Made by a program: the position numbers and the translations under genes. Of a DNA stretch of 64,000 nucleotides, positions 1 to 11,162 are shown one piece after another. Within the stretch, counting starts at the first letter, position 1. Each line of letters starts with the position of its first letter. Below the pieces are notes generated by a model. The model was not told the origin of the DNA. It saw only the letters and a program-made list of their open reading frames with translations, and ran no database searches. Origin of the DNA: Arenicola marina (lineage: Eukaryota > Annelida > Polychaeta > Arenicolidae); contig OZ025248.1 of the NCBI GenBank assembly GCA_964019135.1, positions 9,989,574 to 10,053,573 of the forward strand. Reading direction: 5' to 3'.

Positions 1-317
1 GTCAGAAGTATGTTTTATCATCATCCTTCTTCTTCTACCATTCTAGCAATCTATAATATGTTTTATAGCAGGCTTTATGCGGTTGTGACCTGTCCATGAG
101 AACATATACTAAACTGTTGCTAAATACACCACGAGTAAGTTTCTTGAACACTCACTACATGTCAGAAGTACAATGTATGTTTTATCATCATCCGTCTTCT
201 TCTATCATCCTAGATCTATACAATTTGCTACCAATGTAATATTGGTATCTCTCACAAAAAATGTTTTTAGAAAGTAAACATAAAAAAAGATAAGTAAACT
301 GGGCATATGTTACCAAA

Positions 318-400
318 TTTCCAGTGTATAAGTCACACCCACCGATTTTGAGAAATTATTAGACTTGAGCCATAGATAAGTCGCACCAGTGTATAAGTAA
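318..400 (-). repeat. Dispersed GTGCGACTTAT-type repeat, copy 1
   Basis: The reverse complement reads GGTGCGACTTATCTATGG, then GTCTAATAATTTCTCAAAA and GTGTGACTTATACACTGG. A diverged copy in the opposite orientation lies at about 4338-4420. The two copies show a dispersed repeat family. I cannot name it from sequence alone. Confidence 0.5.
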
Positions 401-604
401 AATGAAGTAAACTGACCATATGTTGCCTATTGCCTATTTACCGGTAGACACTTTTACATGCTAAACCCTGTTTATTATGTATACTTGGTATCTCTATTTG
501 AAAGTAATACTACTTGAGTAGGAGTAGTCCAGACAGTTTTCTGATCCTCAAAATGGTACACATTTGTGTTGCTTATCAATATGAACTACTAAAACCGTTG
601 TTTC

Positions 605-785
605 AGTAATTGTTGCCTTTTTTATTAAACTTTTAATTCAATAATTGTTGTTTTTTTCTATTAAACTTTAAATCCAATAATTGTTTTTTTTTTATTAAAC
701 TTTTAATTCAATAATTGTTGCCTTTTTTATTAAACTTTTTATTAAATAATTGTTGCCTTTTTGATTAATATTTTAATTATTTGTC
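605..785. repeat. AT-rich ~35-bp tandem repeat, five copies
   Basis: The motif TAATTGTTG recurs at 607, 642, 678 (shortened), 712 and 747. It is followed each time by a T-run and ATTAAAC. Spacing is 34-36 bp. Confidence 0.75.
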
Positions 786-1284
786 AGCAAGGGGATGTTG
801 ACAATACAAAGTACAACCATTTTTTGTGTGAATATACTCAAAGCTTGACATTTTAAGAGGGGCTGTTTAGTTTCGGGAAAAGGGATTTCATTCAATATTT
901 GTTAAACTGTTGATATCCTAGCTATATTTTTGCCAGTGATATGTTTAAATTTCATGCCCAAATAGACTGGAAATGAAAATATTTGTATGTGCTATATTGT
1001 TTTGTGATGGTTATCTAGATCTATATGTGTCTGGCAGGGAAACCAGTTTTTGACATTTGACATGGAAAATGATTGTATTGGGACAATTTTAAACTTAAAA
1101 TGTTGCTTTAAGGGTAATAAAATATATAATTCTGCATTTGATTAAAAATCGTAATAATGGCATTAATTTAAATAAGTTATATAGATTAAAATCATTTGAA
1201 AATTAACAAAAATAGCCCCGAAAAACAGCTATTTTTTCAAATCATAGATGAGTGATATGGTTGTGAATAAATCTGAATTATCCT

Positions 1285-1786
1285 GGGGTGTCAAAAGTAG
1301 GCAAAATGTGTCAAAAAAAGGAAATAGTAAGTCATGTGAACGATATATAATAAAATATTCTTAAAATATTTACAGTTTTGGTTTTAACTCCTGTTTAATT
1401 TTTCTCAATTAAACTCTTCAAATTATATATTTCAGGGGTGGAGGCATTTGAAATATAGGTTTGGAGTCTAGAAACCAGAATTAAATTGTTATATTTAAAA
1501 AGACAAAAACTGCAGCTGAAATTTTGATGTCCTAGATATATGTGTCAGAATTAGGCAAAATGTGTCAAATGTTAGGAAATAGTATAGATCTATGAACAAT
1601 ATATACCGGTAATAAAATATTTACAGTTTTTGTTTAAAAACCTATTTAATCTGTCTCAAATAAACTCTTCAAATTAGAGCTATATATATTTCATGGGTGG
1701 AGGCATCTAAAATATAGGTTTGGAATCATAATAGAGACCAGAATTAAATTGTTATATTTAAAAGGGCAAAAACTGCAGCTGAAATT
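1285..1786. repeat. Tandem direct duplication of ~250 bp
   Basis: Segments of about 1285-1525 and 1552-1786 align along their whole length. Shared landmarks, in the same order, are GGCAAAATGTGTCAAA, AATAAAATATT, AAACTCTTCAAATTA, GGTGGAGGCAT, AATATAGGTTTGGA and AAAACTGCAGCTGAAATT. Divergence is moderate, so the duplication is not recent. Confidence 0.75.
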
Positions 1787-1966
1787 CATATGGAAAATTT
1801 AGTGTTTACCCTACCTACTTTTTAGTTTTACAGTCACAGACAGTGGTTTAAAGCCAAAGGCCCCAATTGGCCCAAAATAACTCGGTCTAAACATGATTCC
1901 AAAAACATCAAAGTAAAATCTGCATTCCAAATAGCAATAGGCCTACTTCTGTCAGGGTAGCCTGAA

Positions 1967-2094
1967 CGTTCAGACGCTACAGTCCTGACACTTGTTCTTG
2001 GTGACTGTCAGGACTGTAGCGTCTGAACTTTCAGGTACAGTCACCAAGAACAAGTGTCAGGACTGTAGCGTGTGAACTTTCAGGCTACTGTCAG
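1967..2094. mobile_element. Fold-back (palindromic) MITE-like element, copy 1
   Basis: The two arms start AGCCTGAACGTTCAGACG and end in the inverse TGAACTTTCAGGCT. The interior contains CAGTCCTGACACTTGTTCTTGG and its reverse complement. Most of the element can form one hairpin. A diverged relative lies about 100 bp downstream. Confidence 0.6.
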
Positions 2095-2196
2095 GGTCAC
2101 TGACACTGGTGTTGACCACAGCTATGCTTGTTCTTTCAACCAGTCCAGATTGATTTCATCAGACATTCCTGTTTCCCTGACCATATCCATATGATA

Positions 2197-2301
2197 TCTA
2201 GCCTGAATGTTCAGACGTTACAGTTTGACAGTCTGATGCTTACTGTTACAGTCACAAGAACAAGTGTCAAGACTGTACCGTCTGAACATTCAGGCTAATC
2301 T
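2197..2301. mobile_element. Fold-back MITE-like element, copy 2
   Basis: It starts TAGCCTGAATGTTCAGACG and ends in the inverse CGTCTGAACATTCAGGCTA. It shares the arm sequence and the ACAAGAACAAGTGTCA core with the element at 1967-2094. This supports a small inverted-repeat family and not a chance palindrome. Confidence 0.6.
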
Positions 2302-2984
2302 ATGACTATCTGACTTGTTTTAGCTTGGGCTAAAACTTTAGTTCAAGATCAAAATTAGCCAAAGCTGTCAAGTTAGATGGTTTTATATCAAAATACCAAC
2401 CTTCAGTCTCAACAAAACGTACTGACAAGTAGACGTCAACAAATCAACGACTGAGTCAGTTATTTGTCTAATTTGACCAGGGTTGACACAGTGACACGAC
2501 AGTTTGACAGACCGACGCGAAGACGACACTCGACTTGGTCACTTGGGTGACTTAAAAAATTGACAACCAGGGGCTGAAATATTCATAAAAAACTTTCATA
2601 GCAATCAGTTGAAATAAAAAAAATAATAAAAATAATACACACCTTGTCTAAATTTCTTATCACTTATGCCAAACAGCAAAAACAAACAAAAGTTTGAGTC
2701 GAGTTTCGAACGCGTTCGCCAGGGTTCGCATTTTCCGGATGTTAGCATCAATGTTCCAACAGAGGGCGTTCCGCTAGTAGCCGGGAGAAATGGTGAATAA
2801 AATCCATGTTTTATAGTTTTCATAATCATAATCCTTCATTATTCAGACAAATAAAGCAATAAAATAATAATTTTAGACGTATATTCTGTTATATAGTCTG
2901 GAACTTTCTGAAATGGCTCCTATTGTCGCCTTCATTCTCGGCCATGACGCGCGGCCGACGTTTTTTGAATTGGCAATGTATGGC

Positions 2985-3043
2985 AAGCCAAACATTTTTT
3001 TTTAATTTAATTAATTTATTTATTTATTTATTTATTTATTTAT
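2985..3043. repeat. TTTA/TTAA microsatellite
   Basis: A run of TTTA tetranucleotides follows a TTAATTTAATTAATTT stretch directly before the long-inverted-repeat element. Confidence 0.85.
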
Positions 3044-3046
3044 TCC

Positions 3047-3647
3047 CTTCGTATACGTTACCATAATAGCTCGCTAGAGCTCGCTATTATAATGTGTGCT
3101 CGAATAACCATGGTGGTTATATACATTATTCTATCATCTGACATCAATGAAGTATGTCGACACTAGGTTGTTTCGGTTATATTTTCGTGAAGAAATGTTG
3201 GAGCACACAACAGTTCCCGACCAGACGTCCGTCATATTTGTTTTTGGCGGATGCTGGTACCTGTGAATGCGACTTGGTTCCTCCTCGCCATTAGCATATG
3301 ACTCTCTGCTAGATGGCCTTGTCAGTCGTTCACTTTGAACTTAAGGACACCAGCAGCGCCCGCTTTCACAGGTCACTGACTGTTACAAAGTTTGGGACCC
3401 AGGCTACAAATGGTTCAAATGGTGGCGGGATTTGCCAGGTGGCGCTGCATACGCATGGCGGTTGGTAGGGAAAAGTTGCATGCTCCAACATTTGTTCGCG
3501 AAAATATGACTGCAACTATCTAGTGTTGACACACTTTCTTGATGTCAGAAGAACAAGGTATATAGAATACGTAAGCACTATTATTGTACGCACCCACATT
3601 ATAATAAAAGCTACAGTCGATTCCCTACTAACGTCGAAGGATTTTAA
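3047..3647. mobile_element. ~600 bp element with ~180 bp imperfect inverted repeats
   Basis: The left arm (about 3047-3232) and the reverse complement of the right arm (about 3483-3647) align over most of their length. Shared landmarks are CCTTCG, TATTATAATGTG, TCTGACATCAA, CACTAG, ATATTTTCG and AAATGTTGGAGCA. The centre is not palindromic. No transposase is visible, so this is a non-autonomous inverted-repeat element or an old hairpin duplication. A short open frame at 3523-3771 lies across the right arm and is not a credible gene. Confidence 0.6.
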
Positions 3648-4337
3648 CATTGTCATTGTTACCGTTGTGCCCCCAGAGAAGCGGGCTTGCCTGGGGGCAC
3701 TTGCGCCAATGTATAACTATAAGTCACACCTTGCCTCTGAGACTGAGGGCTGCAACTTCTATATGAACTAAGTCAAAAGTTGCTGTGCAACTTATGTACA
3801 CTTGTTCACTCTCATGTGATGGACCCCCTCCTCCCTCTCATGTACTTATGACCCGCTCTGTACTTTCTAGCACACCTACCTATTACAATCTGCTCTAAAC
3901 CTTCCAGCATTCTTGCCTATCACAATCCCATCTGGTCAGTTGCTCCAGATCCAATTGTAGATATACAGTCGTAACAATTTCTGGTAAAAACAGTCATCTC
4001 TCTGTATCTACCATCTCATCTCTTACCAAGTATGACTTAGCTAGCTCTCTTAACTTAAATGTTTATGACTCATTGTTGTGTCTTCCCAATATCAATGTTC
4101 TATCTGGTCCACATGGTCTAAGATGGCAGCTGTATCAAATTCTGATTATACCATCCAATGCCATTTCTCCAGCGGTGCAGGCTCCTTTATATTAAAATCA
4201 GTGGTTTCCTTGATCATGCGATGCATCAACCACCTGTAAAAATACTGTTTAATTGCTATAAATTGCTAAATTTTAAACCACCTGAACTACGCTCAGAGTA
4301 CACATCAAACTAATATGCATGTAAATCTCACACCAAT

Positions 4338-4420
4338 GGTGCAACTTATACACGGGTATGACTTATATGGCTTAGTCTAATATTTCTCAAAACTGGCTGG
4401 TGCAATTTATATCATAGGTG
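4338..4420 (+). repeat. Dispersed GTGCGACTTAT-type repeat, copy 2
   Basis: It reads GGTGCAACTTATACACGG, ATGACTTATATGGCT, then GTCTAATATTTCTCAAAA. It matches the copy at 318-400 on the other strand. Confidence 0.5.
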
Positions 4421-5619
4421 CAACTGCTATAACCATTACCAAAATCAAATGGGGTTAATGTAAGCTATGCTATGACTATGGAGTGGAAGGGGGATGGAAG
4501 TTTGGTTACAGTACATTGCCAAGTTTGGGAGGGCTTCACTAGGATAGTATTGTCTAAAAATTTAAACAATAAAATTTAAACACTTATCCTTATAGGAGAG
4601 GCATTAGTCTGTGTCAATCAAAAATTATATACTATAAAACTATAGATAACTATGGGAGCTGTCAGCTCCTATAAGCTATAAACTGAACCTATCTATCTCA
4701 GAAAGATATTGACTAGCCAATAGCAACAGCGGCCTAGCAGCAGGATTAGGAATTTAAAAGCCTAGCCCCAATCTTGTGGTGTTGCTGAAATCTGTACAAG
4801 GCTACATAAGAGGCCAGCCTATATTTTGTCATATTTTGCTAACAGTTACATGTTGATTATAATCATTTTGTTATATATATCTGATATATGCAGACTAAAT
4901 TAGCTATGCTTCCTTCATTGAAAATAATGTTAAAATGAAGGAAGCATAGGTAATGACTTGCAAAGGTTGATTATAGTCCCACATAATGTCACTATAAGGT
5001 CGATTTGTATAGCTGCATTTATGTTGGTTAAAAATTTGGACCATACTATAGTACAAACTAGAAAGATCACAGTCAAAGGGGAAAAACTAATATTTATAAA
5101 TAAAATATTCCCTTGCAAGCCAAAATATGAGAGTTTTAATATGTTAGAAAATTTGAATGAAATGTGGGCTTGTGTTTGTTACTTAGCCTAATATCTTTCC
5201 ACATAGTTTAGCTATGTCGAGGGGTGACCATGTAAATACAAGAGCAGTTGGAGCTAACTGTCTGCTTGGTTACAAGAAAGTTTTATGAAATTTAAGGTGT
5301 GATATGTGTAGATAATATCTGACCAGTGATGGTCTCATCATATTCTATGGCATTAAGTTATACACAAATATTCCATGTGAACTCTATGGAAGGAGAGGCA
5401 AATGCAGTTCAGTGAGTACAGTAGAACCACCCTAAAAATATTCCATGTGTACTCTTTGAAATTAGAGGCAAATGCGTACAGTGAGTACAGTAAAACCCCC
5501 CTAAAGTTCTGCTGTGTATATGCAATTTGTTTTAACTTGTAACCTATGTACCAGTAGATCTTTATTATATGCATTTATACATACATTATCAAGATATGCA
5601 TTTTGCTGGCTATTTTCAG

Positions 5620-8600
5620 ACCCTATGGTTAAATTGCTCCTGGGGGCCTTAAAGAGTCACAAATGGTAAGTTATGATATTTACAAATTATGTCATTATGC
5701 ATGGCATTTGTATTTAGATTGTTAATTGACTGTCTAAAAGAGATATTTGAACAAGGGATATATTAATAAAAAGTATATGGTAACTGTTGCCAGGTACAGA
5801 GAGTTTCTTATGAACAAAAACAGTGTGGCAATTGTTTATAATTTATAATTGTTTTATTTCTTATTTGTTAGTATTGTTTTATATTGTAACGTTTCTTTCT
5901 AATGGCCGTTTCGTTCTTGTTTCGTTTATCGTTTGTGATCGACTATAACACACTTAAGTCCACTTTTCTGTCCTTTATTCCATCGTATCTGTTTCCTTCC
6001 AAGCATGCGTATAACATCGACATATCCAATCAGCCATTGCAGCTTAATCCAAGTGACTCCCTAACCAACTGCCACCAACTAACTTACTGACCGACCGACT
6101 GACTCCTGACTACTCTCCCTTATCCCAAATTCCCCGCCTTTATATACCTCATCCTGCATCGTTATTGCCCGCTAGTTTTAGCTGTCTTGGTACCCCAGAC
6201 TTCTCACCACCCTCTACATAACCACCCGAAACCTCGCACCACCCCCTGCTTGACCACCCAAATATCGTACCACCCCCTCCTTGACTAGCTAATCCTTTAC
6301 TTATGGTTCCGACTGCTTCGGTCGGTACCCCAAATAACGTACCACCCCTCCTTGACCACCCCAACCTTTGCACCTCCCCTTCCTTGACCACACCAAATAA
6401 CATACCACCTCCTACTAAACTAGCTAATTCTCCACCGGTTGTTTCTCGCTAGTTCTGACCCCCAGATATCGCACCACCCCCTCCCTGTGTCGCTGACCTA
6501 CTACCGGCCGCGCAGCCACTTGACCTACTGCCGCACCCGAGATACATGCCAGACACCTACGGCGACCGCTGCTATATGATTGCCACAATACATATAAAAA
6601 CTACTCACTAGACATTCTACAATATACTCACTAATTCAACAAAATGTAAACACGCGAACCGACAGAGCCGCCTCAACTGTATATACCTATGCTCATTAAT
6701 CTTAGGATAACTGATAATGATCGAGGATTTCTCTTGAGAAGTCACTTTGGAAAGACCGCATTCAAGTATGGGTTGCTGCCATCAGTAAAAAAACCCAAAA
6801 ATAATATAATTGCCCAATCAGGAATTTAACTATAAGCAGAAGTTCGCTGTTCTAACAACTGAGCTATCCAGCTTCATGGCCCCCGTCATGGTGACCAGTG
6901 ATGTTGGAGTGTGCCTGCTTCTGAACCAATTTCTGAAACCCTTCCCACCTCGTCCAATGTCTACCTTTTGTTGAAATACCGGGTAGTAACTTTAAACATA
7001 TGAAGAACTGAATCATACAGATATATATGTGTGTGTGTGTTGCAACAAGCTGTTTGATTTATCTGAGCTTATGGTTGAATTTATAGCCCTGTAGACGTCA
7101 CACGGCACGTGTCTTGTGAGGACTGCTACTCCAGGGTGAATGGAGGCTTCGATCCAACAACAAACCAGGTCTGTGATGATAAGCTGTATGCCAACAACGT
7201 CTCCAAGACTACGATATCAATTACATTTCTATGATGAATCAATCTCCATGGTGAATAGACACTTTATTTGAGCTCCAAATGTGGTGTGTACTGTATACAG
7301 AATAAAAGTCAAATAAACGACTCATTTTCCTTAACTGTATAAAAATTATATAAGCTATTATACACCAGTACTGTTTTTGGAAAGTACATGCTATAGAAAT
7401 ATTAATCCATTTAATGACAATGGTATGTACATGAATTGTGAGGAAAATGGATCTAATAAACATATGTATTAATAACAATATCAACAGATGTAAATAAAAA
7501 AAAAAAAGCTTGTCTGTATATCAGTGGTAACTGGCCTGTTTTTCAAAAACGGATGGCGTTCAAATGTTACAACACACAAAACAAGGATTTACTGCACCGA
7601 TTGTTGAGAAACATGTGGAATTTACATATACTGAATCGCGGAATGCTTTCAATCTCGAACCAGCGACTAAACGTAGGGGACAGCGATGAGTATCTTTATG
7701 TTATATGTCCCTTCGGTGCTGTGTTCAATCAATTTAATCCATTTGCGCCTGACCCGCAACAGGTGGTGGTGTGTCAGAACAACTCAGCCAGTCGCCCTGT
7801 AGCCTGCAGCGTGCTTGCTCATGAACTCATCCACATGTTTGACTACTGCCGGGCCAAAGTGGACTTCACCAATCTGGAACATCTGGCTTGTACAGAGGTA
7901 ACGTTTCCTAGTCCTTACACAAAATAAGTGGCTAAACTTTCGTGAAATTCGTGAAACTCTGTATGAAACATAATCTGTTGTCGTCCATATGATGATAGGA
8001 TGGTATGATTTGGATTGTACAGAGGGAATCTCGATATTGACGTAATCATGTATTTGTGCCAGAATGTCTTGTACAGAAACATCTTCTCTTTTATTTGATG
8101 GGGTGGCCATAGATCCATGTTGCAAGTCCTCGTATTATTAACTGTAGTAACCTACCGGTAGTATATATATATGGCGTGACAAGCATCCTTGCACTGAAAG
8201 TATCTATGAAGTGTCGTAGGGCAGCGGGTATTTAGAGATGTAATGATATTTTGTGGATGCTACTTTCTGTTTGCAGATTCGCGCGGCCAGTTTCATGCAC
8301 TGCTCCTTTATGTCCGCCATGGTAGACGGAGATGCTTCCATCTTTACTCGAAGCAACAGACACATGGTGAGTTGTAGCGCGACGGGTGTTTCCTTGGTTA
8401 TAAACTGGAGATCATTGTTCCCCTGAAGGATGGTACTGTAAACATGATATGCCTGAAACAGTGGTTATTCCGTACATCCAGTATGCCTTACATGATCACG
8501 CGGAAACGCGGTTTTCGTTTATAATAAATTACTTGCTTGATTTTTATGCGTGGAGATATAAATTCGAAGTGCTTGTAACAACACGTAGATGGTGTATGCA

Positions 8601-8998
8601 TTTTTGCCATTATGACGTGTAGTCATGTACATGTCTCTGCGCCGGTCACAAAAACAATATTCTCATTACCTTGAAGTAATTACGATAAACCACAGAAGAT
8701 AAAATAACAGGACAAAAATGCTGAAATAGATTTCTATAGTTAACGAGCCTAGTATTTGCAAGAGACAATGACGCTATGTATCCCACTGTTTCAGGAGTGT
8801 GTTAAGAGAAAGGCTCTGATGTCGGTGTTAATGGTGCGCAACATTGATTTGGTCGAGGGCAAGCGCGTCGTAGATAAAGTGTTCGACAAATGCTACAACG
8901 ACTTGGAGCCGTTCGGCAGGATTCCCCGCAGGAACTCTCGCGATCCAGAGAAGATGCTGGCCGAGGGATACCTCTTTGGTTACTCAGACATCAGATGA
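5620..8998 (+). CDS. ATP23: ATP23, mitochondrial inner-membrane/intermembrane-space metalloprotease (5' exon(s) not found)
   Basis: Five exons join in phase: 5620-5665, 7087-7168, 7763-7897, 8277-8366 and 8795-8998 (stop TGA 8996-8998). All junctions are GT-AG. Together they give about 185 residues that match the C-terminal three quarters of the ATP23/XRCC6BP1 family (peptidase M76). Visible motifs in order are PMVKLLLGALKSHKC, SCEDC, VVVCQNN, the zinc-binding HELIH at 7820-7834 (HExxH) followed by FDYCRAKVD, LACTE, then KALMSVLMVRNI and FGRIP. Human ATP23 is about 246 residues, so roughly 60 N-terminal residues are missing. The first exon found starts with the last two bases of a codon, so at least one exon lies upstream. 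In yeast the family processes Atp6 and helps ATP synthase assembly. The gene is convergent with optineurin. Confidence 0.93.
6846..6876 (-). repeat. tRNA-like fragment, probably a tRNA-derived SINE remnant
   Basis: The reverse complement contains GGATAGCTCAGTTGTTAGAA, a good match to a tRNA 5' end and A box. Downstream, GTTAAATTCCTG is only a weak B box, and I cannot fold a proper anticodon stem. It therefore looks like a decayed tRNA-derived repeat inside the ATP23 gene and not a working tRNA. Confidence 0.35.
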
Positions 8999-9041
8999 TG
9001 AAAGTTCTTATTAGCATTTAATAATTTACTTCATTTATAAT

Positions 9042-9047
9042 AATAAA
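9042..9047 (+). terminator. ATP23 polyadenylation signal AATAAA
   Basis: A canonical AATAAA lies 44 bp after the ATP23 stop codon. Confidence 0.6.
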
Positions 9048-9059
9048 GTACATGTATTT

Positions 9060-11060
9060 CTCTAAACAGTGTATTCTGTTCTGTTTTGTTTGCATGGAAC
9101 GACAAATGTTGGTTGTAGCTCCACTAGTTCATAACGGAGGAAGTGCTCACAGTGCGAGAACGCCATGCGTTCGCCTCGATTCCGTGGCGCCAAACTGTCC
9201 CGTCGTTAGCTACCATATTGCTATGCTGTCGCCGCCCTTGCCACAACTTCCATAGCTATGGCGAATGCTCTCAATTAACCTGGCTCATCAGGAATTGTTA
9301 TATCAATATAATATTGATGGGTATCAATGGAACTGATCTGATATTGCGATAGCCGTGAAACTCTGGTCAAGCGAAATTAGGTAGTGGGCAAATGGACGGA
9401 AATGGGTGGCCGGGGGCGGCGTCCGGGTCTAGAGTTATTTGTTTAAACGCAGAATCTCTGGAACTGCCTCACATTGGAGTCATTATTACGATAATGCATT
9501 GTGTTCATATTTGCATTGGAGTAACTTTAATAAATAGTACAGCCACGAGATTAGTTGATTTGTTACACACCTCATTCTGGAATAATTACAAACGACATTA
9601 CTGCAGATTCTAAACTGTTTACCAGATTGTTCTTACGGATTCCGAAAAGTAAGTTCCTTATGCAAAGGACACACTCCGCCTTATTAAACGATGAACAGGA
9701 AATTCACTACTACAAACCGAAGTATGAATTAAAACAATTGATCAAGTGACCAAAGTTATAAGCACATGATTCGCAGTTATTTATCGATTGAAACATTGAT
9801 AATGACCAAAGAATACGAGCGAATGATCTAGTTACGAATAGTTTTGTTATCCGGACAGACAAAAAAGTGGGACAAATAACAATTTGTGTATACGATTTGA
9901 ATTGTATGGTTAGTTTATTCACCATTCTTGCATTTGCGTGGAATAAATTACATTTCGCCAGGTTTGCTTATGGAATCAAGGACCAATCTACAAGCCACTT
10001 GTTAATCAAGATCAGCTGGAGCCAAGAGAAATGTTTTTTATTGTCCGTATATATCACACGTGTTTCAGGCATGAACATGTATTCTTATCTTTTTAACAAT
10101 ACATCTAACACTGAGATTTATAATTCAATGCAATAATAGACGTTCGTAACAATTCACAATCCACTCTTCAGACACATAAGAAGTTATCTTAAGCATAGTG
10201 AAGATGTTCTCTTAAGCAGTGAAGACCTGCTTCATTAGGACAGAATACGTCCTTCGCTAGGACAGAATAAGTCCTTTGCAAGGACAGAATACGTCCTTCG
10301 CTAGGACAGAATACGTCCTTCGTTAGGATACATAGGACTGGTCTCCCTAAGGATACAGCTACACGACGTTCATCTTAATGATAGACGTTTTCTGAAGATT
10401 ACTAAACACGTTCGTACATAAGTTACAGAAGACGTTCCTTTCAAGGACATAGATGTCCTCTTAATGATACAGCATATACTTCTGAAGGATACAAAAGACG
10501 TTTTGCATGAGCATAATACAGAATTGTTTAGGATACAACATGCATTCTTTCGGGATCAGAGGTTCCTCTTATGGTTATCATTGGCAGTTACGGCAGTGCC
10601 ATAGACTACTTATTCAGTTATATATATTGATCTGAGGAACGGATTAACTGTAAAGCTGATCATATGCGATATTAGTATTAAGTCAATTCATCGTATCAAA
10701 ATTAAAACTTGAAATCATGTCTATCGGGTACATTGAACAATATCCTGTTAATATTACAGAGTGAACACAATAACCCGAGGATGCCTCTGACACAAACGCA
10801 CAACATATTAAAATGCGTGGGTTCAAGGGGAGTAATTCAAGCTGTTTACAGGTGGTTCTATTACAGTTCATTTCCAATCGGAGACTTGATGTATGTATGA
10901 CAAAACTGAACAACTAGTTTTTAAAAAAACCCATGCTTCTCACGCAAAGAACTGAATTATTTTATGGTAATCATGTCGGCTACAAGTGTAATACAGCTCC
11001 TTAGTACCGGTTTTGCAGGGAAGGTGGCTTAGATTCAGTCAAATTAGAAAATAGTCAAAC
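9060..11060. other. Intergenic region between convergent ATP23 and optineurin
   Basis: It contains no recognisable exon. Small open frames are unlike any family I know. The region holds the two tandem repeats listed below and, presumably, the 3' UTR of optineurin on the minus strand. No clear AATAAA was found for that gene. Confidence 0.5.
10237..10330. repeat. 22-bp tandem repeat, about four copies, each internally palindromic
   Basis: The unit AGGACAGAATACGTCCTTCG starts at 10237, 10259, 10281 and 10303. Each unit has GGAC ... GTCC arms. Looser relatives with TTCGT and ACGTTC words continue to about 10560. Confidence 0.75.
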
Positions 11061-11072
11061 GGGCCATAGCGG

Positions 11073-11162
11073 CTATCTTACACATTCAGCAAGATGAACG
11101 TGCAAGCTGTCGAGATCCGGAAACACTTCATTACACCTTGGGCAGCAACAGGGTTGGGACAT
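11073..11162 (-). CDS. OPTN: Optineurin last exon: C2HC zinc finger and stop
   Basis: This 90-nt exon follows an acceptor TATCTTCCAG and encodes 29 residues ending LAECVR. It is too short to stand out as an open frame. Zinc ligands are the Cys pair of CPRC, the His of VHL and the Cys of AEC. Their spacing is the same as in the NEMO and optineurin C-terminal fingers. The exon is phase 0 and joins the preceding exon (11603-11677, DMTYATYP ... ADLHE). Confidence 0.92.
   Translation of the reverse strand: MSQPCCCPRCNEVFPDLDSLHVHLAECVR

Larger units (their letters stand above)
1..5619. other. AT-rich region with repeats, no recognised coding exon
   Basis: No exon with recognisable protein similarity was found here. 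The unlocated N-terminal exon(s) of ATP23 should lie in this stretch if the gene follows its usual structure. It holds several duplications and inverted-repeat elements listed separately. A ~50 bp segment near position 1 (starting GTCAGAAGTA) recurs near 161. Confidence 0.6.

Noticed and set aside
6846..6876. Functional tRNA gene on the minus strand
   Set aside because: The A box is good, but the B box and anticodon stem are degenerate; a SINE or pseudogene fragment is more likely.
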